Source: IH12 sp041987265
GTDB taxonomy: Bacteria; Pseudomonadota; Alphaproteobacteria; Caulobacterales; Hyphomonadaceae
Length of the DNA: 7,253 bases
Direction of reading: 5' to 3'
Assembly: GCA_041987265.1 (NCBI GenBank)
Contig: JBHIWT010000178.1
Span: 1 to 7,253 of the forward strand
This document shows, one piece after another, positions 1 through 7,225 of the stretch; positions within the stretch are counted from its first letter, which is position 1, and each line of letters starts with the position of its first letter. The notes under the pieces were generated by a model. That model did not search any database. It was not told the origin of the DNA and saw only the letters and a list, made by a program, of their open reading frames with translations. Made by a program: the position numbers and the translations under genes.

Positions 1-563
1 AGGCCGGCCCTGCGTTCGGCACGGGACATCACGGCACCACCAAGGGCTGCCTTGAAGCGCTCGCGAAAGAACTTCACCGGCGCAAACCGCAGAACGTGCT
101 CGACATCGGCACCGGCTCGGCCGTGCTCGCCATCGCCGCGATCAAGGGCGGCGCCGAACGCGTCCTGGGAACCGACATCGATGCGGAATCCATCCGCGTC
201 GCAAACGAGAACCGCATCAACAACCGCATCGGCCGCGCGCTCAAACTGCTCGTCGCCAACGGCGCCAACCATCCCGAAATCCGCGTGCGCGCGCCATACG
301 ATCTGATCATGGCCAATATCCTCGCGCGGCCGCTCGTCGGGCTCTCCGCCGACATCGCCGAACTGATCGCCCCCGGCGGCCGGATCGTCCTCTCCGGCCT
401 GCTGAATTTTCAGGAGCCGCAGGTCCGCGCCGCCTACCAGAATCGCGGCCTCAAACTCGTCGACCGGCGCCGCCTGAACGGCTGGTCAACGCTGGTTTTC
501 GAACGCTCCCGCCGCCAGAAAGCGAAAATTTCTCCTGCCAGGGTGAAGAAGCAGAAAGCTTGA
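1..563 (+). CDS. prmA: Ribosomal protein L11 methyltransferase, 3' part (5' end outside window)
   Basis: PrmA is a cytoplasmic S-adenosylmethionine-dependent enzyme that methylates lysines and the N-terminus of ribosomal protein L11. Only the C-terminal catalytic part is visible: the first whole codon is at base 3, giving 186 residues with no start codon in the window. The fragment opens with the family signature AFGTGHHGTTKGCLEAL (residues 4-20). SAM motif I, VLDIGTGSAVLAIAA, covers residues 32-46, followed by the acidic GTDIDAESI strand that usually contacts the ribose. The PrmA-type substrate motif ANIL is at about 104-107, and the PGGRIVLSGLL strand follows. The usual L11-binding N-terminal domain lies upstream. 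The last 19 residues after LVFER carry nine Lys/Arg and extend past the usual end of the fold. pepP follows on the same strand after 79 bases. Identity is very secure; linkage to pepP in one transcript is possible but unproven. Confidence 0.96.
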   Translation, partial: AGPAFGTGHHGTTKGCLEALAKELHRRKPQNVLDIGTGSAVLAIAAIKGGAERVLGTDIDAESIRVANENRINNRIGRALKLLVANGANHPEIRVRAPYDLIMANILARPLVGLSADIAELIAPGGRIVLSGLLNFQEPQVRAAYQNRGLKLVDRRRLNGWSTLVFERSRRQKAKISPARVKKQKA

Positions 564-630
564 CCGGAACACACTGGGATTCCGCTTGAGCTTGATCTCC
601 CACAATGCTTGTTTGCGTCGCGGGGGCTGG

Positions 631-636
631 TAAGGG
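631..636 (+). promoter_or_regulatory. Shine-Dalgarno site of pepP
   Basis: The sequence taaggg ends six bases before the ATG at 643. This purine-rich site supports that start over the in-frame internal ATG at 715, which would delete the beginning of the creatinase-type N-terminal domain. Confidence 0.7.
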
Positions 637-642
637 ATCCGG

Positions 643-2457
643 ATGCGACAGACATTTGATGTGATCGGCGGCGCCAAGATTGGTCGCGCCAACCTTCCCC
701 GACTAAGAGCCGAAATGCGCCTCCTTGGCATGGACGGCTTCTACATCCCGCACGACGACGAATTCCAGAACGAGTATCTTCCGGCCTGCAACGAACGTCT
801 GGCATGGGCGACCGGCTTTACAGGCTCCGCCGGCGCCGCTTTGGTCTTCCAGAACTTCGCCTGCCTCTTCGTTGACGGACGCTACACACTGCAGGCCGCC
901 ATGCAGGTCGACAACGAGCTGTTCGAAGTCGCCGACCTGATCGACCCCGGCCCGTTCAACTGGCTGCAGACCAAGCGCGTATCAGGCCTGCGCATCGGAT
1001 ACGACCCGCAGGTGATCGCGCCCGATACGCTCGAGCGCCTGAGAGCCGCGGCCGCGCGCGCCGGCGCCGAAATCATCACCTCAAACACCAGCCCGCTCGA
1101 CGCCGCCTGGACCGATCGCCCCGAACCGCCCATGGCCCCCATCGTCCCGCACGACCTCGCTTGGGCCGGCCAGTCCAGTTTTGACAAGCGCGAAGCCATC
1201 GGCAAGGCGATCGCCGAACAAGGCGTCGACGCCGTGATCGTCACCTCGCCGGCCTCCCTCGCCTGGCTGTTCAACATTCGCGGCGGCGACGTCGCCTGTT
1301 CGCCGCTTCCGCTCGGCCGCGCCATCCTGTTTGCCGACGGCACCGCCGAACTCTTCGTCAACCGCCAGAAGGTCACTGACAAATTGTCCGGCCATCTCGG
1401 CAACGAAGTCGCCCTCCGCCCGGAAACCGAACTCGACCGCCGCCTCGCCAAGCTCAACGGCAAGACAGTCGGCCTCGACCCGGCGCAGGCGTCCGCCTGG
1501 TTCTTCGCGACGATGGAGAAAGTCGGCGCCGAACCCAAACGCATCCCCGACCCGTGCGCCCTGCCGCGCGCGCGCAAGAACCCGGTCGAAGTCCAGGGCG
1601 CGCGCAACGCCCACATTCGCGACGGCGGCGCCCTGTCCCGCTTCCTTCACTGGATCGATGTCGAAGGTCCGACCGGCAACATCACCGAAGTCGACGCGGC
1701 CATGCGGCTGGAATCCCTCCGCGAGGAAACCAGCGAACTGCGCGACATCTCGTTTGAATCGATCTCCGGCGCCGGCCCCAACGGCGCGGTCATTCATTAC
1801 CGTCCAAACGTCGACACCAACCGCACGCTGGAAAAGGGTACGCTCTACCTGATCGATTCCGGCGGCCAGTATCTCGACGGCACGACCGACGTCACCCGCA
1901 CGATCGCGATCGGCGACCCGACGCCGGAAATGATCGATCGTTTCACCCGCGTCCTGAAAGGCCACATCGCGCTTTCTCGGATCAGATTCCCCAAAGGCAC
2001 AACCGGTTCGGCGCTCGACGCCCTTGCACGCATGTCGCTATGGGAGGCCGGCCTCGACTACGACCACGGCACCGGCCACGGCGTCGGCTCCTTCCTCGGC
2101 GTTCACGAAGGGCCGCAACGCATCGCCAAGGCGCCGAACAACGTGCCGCTGGAACCCGGCATGATCGTCTCGAACGAGCCCGGCTATTACAAGCCCGGCG
2201 AGTACGGCATCCGCATCGAGAACCTGCAGGTCGTCACCGAACCCCGCGCCATTCCCGGCGGCGACCGTCTGATGATGGGCTTCGAAACGCTAACCCTCGC
2301 GCCGATCGATCGTCGCCTCATCGAACCCGGCATGCTCACCGAGCAGGAATGGCTCTGGATCGATCGCTACCACGCACGCGTGTTGCAGGAGGTTGGCCCT
2401 CTCCTGCCCAAGGACGATCTGTCCTGGCTTGAAACCGCCTGCGCGCCGCTGGCCTAG
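643..2457 (+). CDS. pepP: Xaa-Pro aminopeptidase (aminopeptidase P, M24B family, three-domain form)
   Basis: This cytoplasmic metallopeptidase removes an N-terminal residue that precedes proline, helping to recycle peptides. At 604 aa it has the long three-domain build of human XPNPEP1 (about 623 aa) rather than the 441 aa of E. coli PepP. Residues about 10-160 are the first creatinase-type domain and about 175-320 a second one. Residues about 330-545 are the pita-bread catalytic domain, and the rest is the M24 C-terminal domain. The five metal ligands align as D405 and D416 (DSGGQYLDGTTDVTRT), H479 (HGTGHGVG), E512 (NEPGYY) and E526 (GIRIEN). The substrate-binding and proton-shuttle histidines match H385 (VIHYRP), H475 and H488 (VHEGP). 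No signal peptide is present. All catalytic residues are intact, so it should be active. It lies downstream of prmA and is convergent with the next gene, 35 bases away. The family likely needs two Mn or Zn ions; specificity is inferred. Confidence 0.95.
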   Translation: MRQTFDVIGGAKIGRANLPRLRAEMRLLGMDGFYIPHDDEFQNEYLPACNERLAWATGFTGSAGAALVFQNFACLFVDGRYTLQAAMQVDNELFEVADLIDPGPFNWLQTKRVSGLRIGYDPQVIAPDTLERLRAAAARAGAEIITSNTSPLDAAWTDRPEPPMAPIVPHDLAWAGQSSFDKREAIGKAIAEQGVDAVIVTSPASLAWLFNIRGGDVACSPLPLGRAILFADGTAELFVNRQKVTDKLSGHLGNEVALRPETELDRRLAKLNGKTVGLDPAQASAWFFATMEKVGAEPKRIPDPCALPRARKNPVEVQGARNAHIRDGGALSRFLHWIDVEGPTGNITEVDAAMRLESLREETSELRDISFESISGAGPNGAVIHYRPNVDTNRTLEKGTLYLIDSGGQYLDGTTDVTRTIAIGDPTPEMIDRFTRVLKGHIALSRIRFPKGTTGSALDALARMSLWEAGLDYDHGTGHGVGSFLGVHEGPQRIAKAPNNVPLEPGMIVSNEPGYYKPGEYGIRIENLQVVTEPRAIPGGDRLMMGFETLTLAPIDRRLIEPGMLTEQEWLWIDRYHARVLQEVGPLLPKDDLSWLETACAPLA

Positions 2458-2480
2458 ACCAATAGCGACCTGGACTAACA

Positions 2481-2492
2481 GCCGGATCCGGC
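2481..2492. repeat. Perfect 12-base palindrome between two convergent genes
   Basis: gccggatccggc reads the same on both strands and fills the short gap between the stop of pepP and the stop of the reverse lipoprotein gene, abutting the latter. As RNA it could form only a four-pair stem with a gatc loop on either strand. No T-run follows on either side, so it is at best a weak bidirectional end signal. Confidence 0.3.
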
Positions 2493-2771
2493 TCAGCCGC
2501 CGCCTGCATCCGATGGCTGGGCGTGGCCCAGAGAATCATTCAGATGCCGCCGCATCGTGTCGCCAGCTCCGCTGTTGAACTTCGCCGGGCTGCAGACTTC
2601 CTGCTTGCGCACCCGCGAACCCGCGACCGGCTCCATCCGGCAGATAAGTTCCGGACCTTCCGAAGGACCGCTGGCTACAGCCTGCAGCGCTTCACTATCG
2701 CCCGCCGGCGCGCTCTGACACGCAGCGATCGTCGCAGTAGCAAATGCAATCAGACCCGAACGTAATTTCAT
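2493..2771 (-). CDS. Small predicted lipoprotein with a CX15C motif, function unknown
   Basis: I do not recognise a named gene. The 92-aa product begins MKLRSGLIAF and has a lipobox IAAC, so C18 would be the lipidated residue. Gln at +2 would allow outer-membrane sorting by the E. coli rule. After an Ala/Ser/Gly/Pro-rich linker comes the only conserved-looking part, ICRMEPVAGSRVRKQEVC (residues 43-60), where C44 and C60 are separated by 15 residues and could form a disulfide in the periplasm. From memory, short alphaproteobacterial exported proteins share an IC-x-GSR-x-VC pattern, with no established role. The remaining 32 residues are polar. I chose the ATG at 2771 because AGGGGG lies nine bases upstream and it puts the signal peptide at the N-terminus; a longer reading from 2825 would add 18 residues in front. 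It is convergent with pepP and divergent from the next lipoprotein gene. Confidence 0.75.
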   Translation of the reverse strand: MKLRSGLIAFATATIAACQSAPAGDSEALQAVASGPSEGPELICRMEPVAGSRVRKQEVCSPAKFNSGAGDTMRRHLNDSLGHAQPSDAGGG

Positions 2772-2780
2772 GGGAAACCG

Positions 2781-2786
2781 CCCCCT
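2781..2786 (-). promoter_or_regulatory. Shine-Dalgarno site of the CX15C lipoprotein gene
   Basis: Read on the reverse strand this is AGGGGG, nine bases before the ATG at 2771. It decides between that start and the upstream in-frame ATGs at 2813 and 2825. Confidence 0.65.
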
Positions 2787-2864
2787 GGAAGAAAAACCGG
2801 ACAATACAGACATATTGCATCCCACCCTTCGGAAGGGAACCCCATTTCCGCCAACCGGAGCCGC

Positions 2865-2901
2865 GAGGCGCCGACGCGATCAATCCTGAGGCGCCAGCGC
2901 G
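2865..2901. repeat. Spaced direct repeat in the divergent intergenic region
   Basis: Two 14-base copies, GAGGCGCCGACGCG at 2865-2878 and GAGGCGCCAGCGCG at 2888-2901, differ at two positions. They start 23 bases apart, close to two helical turns. They lie between two divergent lipoprotein genes (2772-2984), where a regulator could act on either promoter. Each copy contains the self-complementary core GGCGCC. No matching -35/-10 pair is clear nearby. A binding site is a guess; chance repetition in GC-rich DNA is possible. Confidence 0.35.
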
Positions 2902-2973
2902 TCACGTCGCGAATCAGTGGTTTCCCTGAGCGCCGCCAATCACCTATCAGTGACTAATTGAGAACCCAGAGCC

Positions 2974-2978
2974 AGAGG
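2974..2978 (+). promoter_or_regulatory. Shine-Dalgarno site of the NTF2-like lipoprotein gene
   Basis: AGAGG sits six bases before the ATG at 2985. It supports that start over the in-frame TTG at 2958, which would add nine polar residues before the signal peptide. Confidence 0.65.
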
Positions 2979-2984
2979 CCCGCC

Positions 2985-3446
2985 ATGAACCTTGTGCTTC
3001 GCCTTGCCGCCCCGGCGCTGTGCCTCGCGGCCTGCGCCACCGCGCCTACAACCAGCGACAGCGACTTCGCCGCCTGCCCTGCGTACGCGCCCGCCTACGA
3101 AGTCACCGACCGCTTCATGGAAACCTTCAACGCCCGGGACATGGCCGCCTGGGAAGACACCTATCACTTCCCCCATGTCCGCGTCGCCTCGGGCGAGGTC
3201 AGCATTCTCCCATCCGCTGGCACACGCACCGACACGTTCGACCGTCTCGCAGCCACCGGCTGGGACCATTCAGAATGGATCTCGCGCAAGATCGTCCAGT
3301 GCGGTCCGGAAAAGGCGCACCTTGCAACCGTCTTTGCGCGCTACCGCGCCGACGGGTCGGAGCTGTCGCGCTTCGACTCGCTCTACATCGTGGAGTTCAA
3401 GAACGATCGCTGGGCGATCACCGGCCGTTCAAGCTTCGCGCCCTGA
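2985..3446 (+). CDS. Predicted lipoprotein with an NTF2-like (SnoaL/DUF4440-type) domain
   Basis: No named gene is recognised. The 153-aa product starts MNLVLRLAAPALCLAAC: a short hydrophobic signal peptide ending in lipobox LAAC, with C17 as the lipidation site and Ala at +2, which favours outer-membrane sorting by the E. coli rule. Residues about 34-150 have the pattern of the NTF2-like fold. An opening helix reads VTDRFMETFNARDMAAWEDTY, a middle helix holds a WDHSEW segment, and the ending is the strand pair LYIVEFKNDRWAITGRSSF, typical of SnoaL/DUF4440 proteins where W-x-I-x-x-R-S closes the cone-shaped sheet. The family binds small ligands or peptides and includes some enzymes; the substrate cannot be read here. 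C31 and C106 could pair. It is divergent from the CX15C lipoprotein gene and tail-to-tail with the GH16 gene, with ten bases between stops. The fold assignment is fairly sure; the function is unknown. Confidence 0.8.
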   Translation: MNLVLRLAAPALCLAACATAPTTSDSDFAACPAYAPAYEVTDRFMETFNARDMAAWEDTYHFPHVRVASGEVSILPSAGTRTDTFDRLAATGWDHSEWISRKIVQCGPEKAHLATVFARYRADGSELSRFDSLYIVEFKNDRWAITGRSSFAP

Positions 3447-3456
3447 CCGCACAGCT

Positions 3457-4386
3457 TCACTCGCCGCACATCGTCTTCCCGTCATAGGAAGGCCGGTAGG
3501 CCATGCAGCTCACTTCCAGCTCCCACGGCCCTGCGTCGGGATCCAGCCGCCCCGCCCATCCGCGCAACTCGTCCGTCCCCCAAACGTCGACGTGAAACGC
3601 CTGCGGCCGCCGCAGCTTGTTCACCAGATGCCCGGTTACCGAGTGCACCAGCTTGTTGTCGACATACCAGAGCACCGCATCCGGCCGCCATTCGAACGCA
3701 TAGGTATGAAACCCGTCGGCGGCGTCGAATCCCAGATCGATTTTCCGGTTCACTGACTTTCCGTCGACATGGATCGTGAACTCCGCCGTGCGCGTGTCCC
3801 GCCCCAGGATCTCGACATCGATCTCGTTCCACGTGCGCCGTGTGCCGTCCTCGCGCACATAAGTGAAGAACGCGGTGATCACGCCGTCGCCGCGCGGAAC
3901 CTTGAACCGCCCTTCGAAATAACCGTAGCGGAATTCGGCCACGCGATGGATCTCGCCGGAACTCACCGGCGTCTCGCCGTCATCCGACTTCGTCATCACC
4001 AGCGACAGGCCGGGCGATCCCATCACCACGTTTTCCGCCCGCCAGTCATTCTCCGCCCAGCTCGCATTCGGCTCACGGTCATGACGATGCCAGCGCGGAT
4101 CCAGCGTCTCTCCGGCAAACGTATCGGTGAACGCGGCAGGCCCGATCTGGCCGTCCCACACCGGCGCGTTCGTTGCGGTCAGCAACACATCGCCCAGCCG
4201 CGCGCGCGTCGAGGGACGAAACTCCGGCGCAGGACTCGCATCAAGCGGCGGCTCCGGGAAAACCTCCGCGCTCTCCTGTCCGCTAGCCTGCGCGTTCAAC
4301 AGCACAAGCCCGGCGAGCGCCACTGTCAGTTTCCGCAGGCTCAACGTCACATCCACATCCATCGCGCCATCACTCAGGCGCTGCAT
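3457..4386 (-). CDS. Secreted glycoside hydrolase family 16 enzyme, ExoK/lichenase-like
   Basis: GH16 enzymes cleave beta-1,3, beta-1,4 or mixed beta-glucans and related polysaccharides with retention of configuration. The 309-aa reading has an N-terminal signal peptide (RKLTVALAGLVLLNAQASG, ending near residue 36) and a proline-rich linker to about residue 85. The GH16 domain spans about 86-297. The active-site motif is NEIDVEILG: E188 is the nucleophile, D190 the assisting acid and E192 the acid/base. FRYGYFEGRFKVPRG before it and FHTYAFEWRPDAVLWYVD after it are the usual beta-sandwich strands, and AFFTYV resembles ExoK-type succinoglycan depolymerases as I remember them. C294 and C307 near the C-terminus may form a disulfide. 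The start is uncertain: ATG at 4386 has a weak GGCGG nine bases upstream, and ATG at 4362 would also give a signal peptide. No polysaccharide synthesis genes or transporter lie beside it, so the substrate is not indicated. Confidence 0.9.
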   Translation of the reverse strand: MQRLSDGAMDVDVTLSLRKLTVALAGLVLLNAQASGQESAEVFPEPPLDASPAPEFRPSTRARLGDVLLTATNAPVWDGQIGPAAFTDTFAGETLDPRWHRHDREPNASWAENDWRAENVVMGSPGLSLVMTKSDDGETPVSSGEIHRVAEFRYGYFEGRFKVPRGDGVITAFFTYVREDGTRRTWNEIDVEILGRDTRTAEFTIHVDGKSVNRKIDLGFDAADGFHTYAFEWRPDAVLWYVDNKLVHSVTGHLVNKLRRPQAFHVDVWGTDELRGWAGRLDPDAGPWELEVSCMAYRPSYDGKTMCGE

Positions 4387-4506
4387 GCAACACTACCGCC
4401 AGAAAGCAGCGCGCCGCTCAAGCATGGATATCAGCAACGTGGTTAACCCGTCGTTCAGCACACGCTCGCGCCGTTCCGATCACCTCCGCGGATGCAGGCG
4501 GCGAGG

Positions 4507-4890
4507 CTAGTGACGCGACGTGCACTCGATGCAATTGCCGTCCGGATCAGACACCTGTGCTGAATACGGCGCGCGCGTGCCGAACGCGTGAGACGGCGCC
4601 GGATAGCGAACATCCTGACCGCCAGCCCGCAGGGCTTCACGGAAGAACGACCGCACCATCGACCCGTTTGGCGCCTCGAACGCCACCATTGTCGGGCGGG
4701 TTTCCGGCTGCTCGTCGATCGCCGCCGGATCGCGCGCCACAACTGACAGCACCGCGCCGCCGCGTGCATCGCCAATCACGAAACCCTCGGCGCTGTCCTG
4801 CACCGAAAGCCCGAGCGAGCGGGCCGCAGCGCCATAGAACCGGCGCGCCGCCACGAGGTTTCTCGAGACAATCTGGGAGTGCGTCATCAT
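4507..4890 (-). CDS. VOC (glyoxalase/bleomycin-resistance/dioxygenase) superfamily protein
   Basis: The 127-aa product has the size and two-repeat layout of single-domain VOC proteins, a cytoplasmic fold used by metal-dependent lyases, dioxygenases and drug-binding proteins. The first repeat includes HSQIVSRNLVAARRFYGAA (residues 4-22), and the second ends in the hallmark DPDGNCIE (115-122). Of the usual metal ligands H4 and E122 are present. The second-repeat entry strand, normally 'HVAF', reads TMVAFEAP, so M68 replaces the expected histidine. This suggests altered or absent metal binding, and no reaction can be assigned. I chose the ATG at 4890 because AAGGA lies eight bases upstream. The frame stays open to 5094, but that extension is Arg-rich and unlike the family. 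The leader carries a strong hairpin. The gene is transcribed toward the GH16 gene, 120 bases away, probably as a separate unit. Confidence 0.85.
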   Translation of the reverse strand: MMTHSQIVSRNLVAARRFYGAAARSLGLSVQDSAEGFVIGDARGGAVLSVVARDPAAIDEQPETRPTMVAFEAPNGSMVRSFFREALRAGGQDVRYPAPSHAFGTRAPYSAQVSDPDGNCIECTSRH

Positions 4891-4898
4891 CAGACCCG

Positions 4899-4903
4899 TC
4901 CTT
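4899..4903 (-). promoter_or_regulatory. Shine-Dalgarno site of the VOC gene
   Basis: On the reverse strand this reads AAGGA, eight bases before the first of two adjacent ATGs (4890 and 4887). The spacing favours the first. Confidence 0.7.
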
Positions 4904-4912
4904 CTATCACTG

Positions 4913-4939
4913 ACCACAACGCGTCTTCGCGTTTGTGGT
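4913..4939 (-). promoter_or_regulatory. Hairpin in the leader of the VOC gene
   Basis: The arms at 4913-4923 (accacaacgcg) and 4928-4939 (cgcgtttgtggt) pair over 11 base pairs with one bulged base and a four-base loop. On the reverse strand it ends nine bases upstream of the AAGGA site of the VOC gene, so in mRNA it would sit just 5' of the ribosome site. No T-run follows on either strand, which argues against an intrinsic terminator. It may be a stabilising or regulatory leader stem, or an inverted operator in DNA. The stem is seen directly; any role is inferred. Confidence 0.5.
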
Positions 4940-5071
4940 TGCCGAAACATGTCCCTCGTTTCTCGAATCACTTGTGGACAGGTTCGGCGACGCGCCCGTG
5001 ACGGAATTGGGGCGGTTTGACCGTATTGATTAAGATTAACAGCCGGACACGCGCGACTACGCCCACGCCAC

Positions 5072-5105
5072 AAAGCAAACGGGGCCAGCCGCACGGCCAG
5101 CCCCG
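5072..5105 (-). terminator. Intrinsic terminator of the 44-aa lipoprotein gene
   Basis: Read on the reverse strand, C-GGGGCTGGCC (5105-5095), loop GTGC, then GGCTGGCCCC-G (5090-5080) pair as an 11-pair stem in RNA, using one U-G and one G-U wobble in the middle. The stem is followed at once by TTTGCTTT. It begins 27 bases after the stop codon of the small lipoprotein gene. On the forward strand the two wobbles become C-A mismatches and no T-run follows, so the signal points one way only. This also separates the lipoprotein transcript from the VOC gene downstream. Confidence 0.75.
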
Positions 5106-5132
5106 CATGAAGACCCGGAACAGGTCGGGGTG

Positions 5133-5267
5133 CTATTCCAGCTCTTCTACTGCTTCTTCAAGGTCTTCCGCTGCGTTCTCCAGCGGCCCGTCATTAGGGT
5201 CGTCACAGGCGGCTGCGCCGCCCAGCGCGCCAAGCCCGACCAGAACCGCCATGATTTCGTTCTTCAT
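5133..5267 (-). CDS. Tiny acidic lipoprotein (44 aa), function unknown
   Basis: I do not recognise a named gene. The product starts MKNEIMAVLVGLGALGG and continues to AAAC, with C21 as the likely lipidation site; the -3 residue is Ala rather than the preferred Leu, so the lipobox is fair but not ideal. The mature part is only 24 residues, CDDPNDGPL followed by ENAAEDLEEAVEELE, which should form an acidic amphipathic helix with Leu/Val/Ala on one side. It has no basic residue. Asp at +2 would retain it in the inner membrane by the E. coli Lol rule. The size recalls entericidin-type small lipoproteins, but the sequence match is weak. GGGTGA four bases before the ATG at 5267 supports this start; the ATG at 5279 would add four residues. 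A good terminator follows the stop, which strengthens the case for a real gene. It is divergent from lepA. Confidence 0.7.
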   Translation of the reverse strand: MKNEIMAVLVGLGALGGAAACDDPNDGPLENAAEDLEEAVEELE

Positions 5268-5386
5268 CTCATCACCCATGTCTTTGCGTTGCAGCCGGTC
5301 CGGCATCGCAACCGGCGAGCGGACGGCCTCATCCACCCATCAACGGGCAAACCGCCTCCCGGTTCCTCCCGCGCCGCGCTTTCCCG

Positions 5387-5415
5387 TTGGCGCTCCCGGC
5401 CCGCTCTGCTAAACG
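5387..5415 (+). promoter_or_regulatory. Candidate promoter of lepA
   Basis: TTGGCG at 5387-5392 and TAAACG at 5410-5415 are 17 bases apart, and the downstream box is preceded by TGC. In the Caulobacter-type description (TTGACG, 10-14 bases, GCTANAWC) the match is TTGGCGC, 14 bases, GCTAAACG. Transcription would begin near 5422, one base before the lepA ATG. The match is partial and was found by eye. Confidence 0.4.
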
Positions 5416-5422
5416 CCCGCAC

Positions 5423-7225
<1,803 letters not shown>

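Noticed and set aside
586..607. TTGAGC/TTGATC and ACAATG as a promoter for pepP
   Set aside because: No combination gives an acceptable spacing, and the boxes match poorly. pepP may have its own promoter here or be read through from prmA; the sequence does not decide.
1081..1965. 294-codon open frame antisense to pepP
   Set aside because: Same cause: a shadow of a high-GC gene. There is no ribosome site and no motif, and the sense frame has a complete catalytic set.
2825..2837. cccttcggaaggg as a terminator
   Set aside because: Only five pairs can form around a three-base loop, with no T-run, and no gene ends nearby: it lies in a divergent promoter region.
2992..3756. Forward 254-codon frame crossing the NTF2-like gene and the GH16 3' end
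   Set aside because: It is Arg/Pro/Ser-rich with no domain, and it spans two genes on opposite strands that are each well supported in other frames.
4441..4448. GGTTAACC palindrome upstream of the GH16 gene as an operator
   Set aside because: Eight bases is too short to rise above chance, there is no second half-site, and no promoter boxes align with it. The 4387-4506 gap otherwise shows nothing I can name.
5030..5039. TTAA-GA-TTAA as a CtrA cell-cycle regulator site
   Set aside because: The known CtrA site needs seven bases between the TTAA halves. Here there are two. It is simply an AT-rich patch.
4891..5094. N-terminal extension of the VOC frame to an ATG at 5094
   Set aside because: The added 68 residues are Arg-rich and unlike VOC proteins, they cross the leader hairpin, and a good AAGGA site marks the ATG at 4890.
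5288..5312. Imperfect hairpin (gttgc...gcaac) in the leader of the 44-aa lipoprotein gene
   Set aside because: The two short stems are broken by unpaired bases on both sides. It is too weak to list without conservation data.
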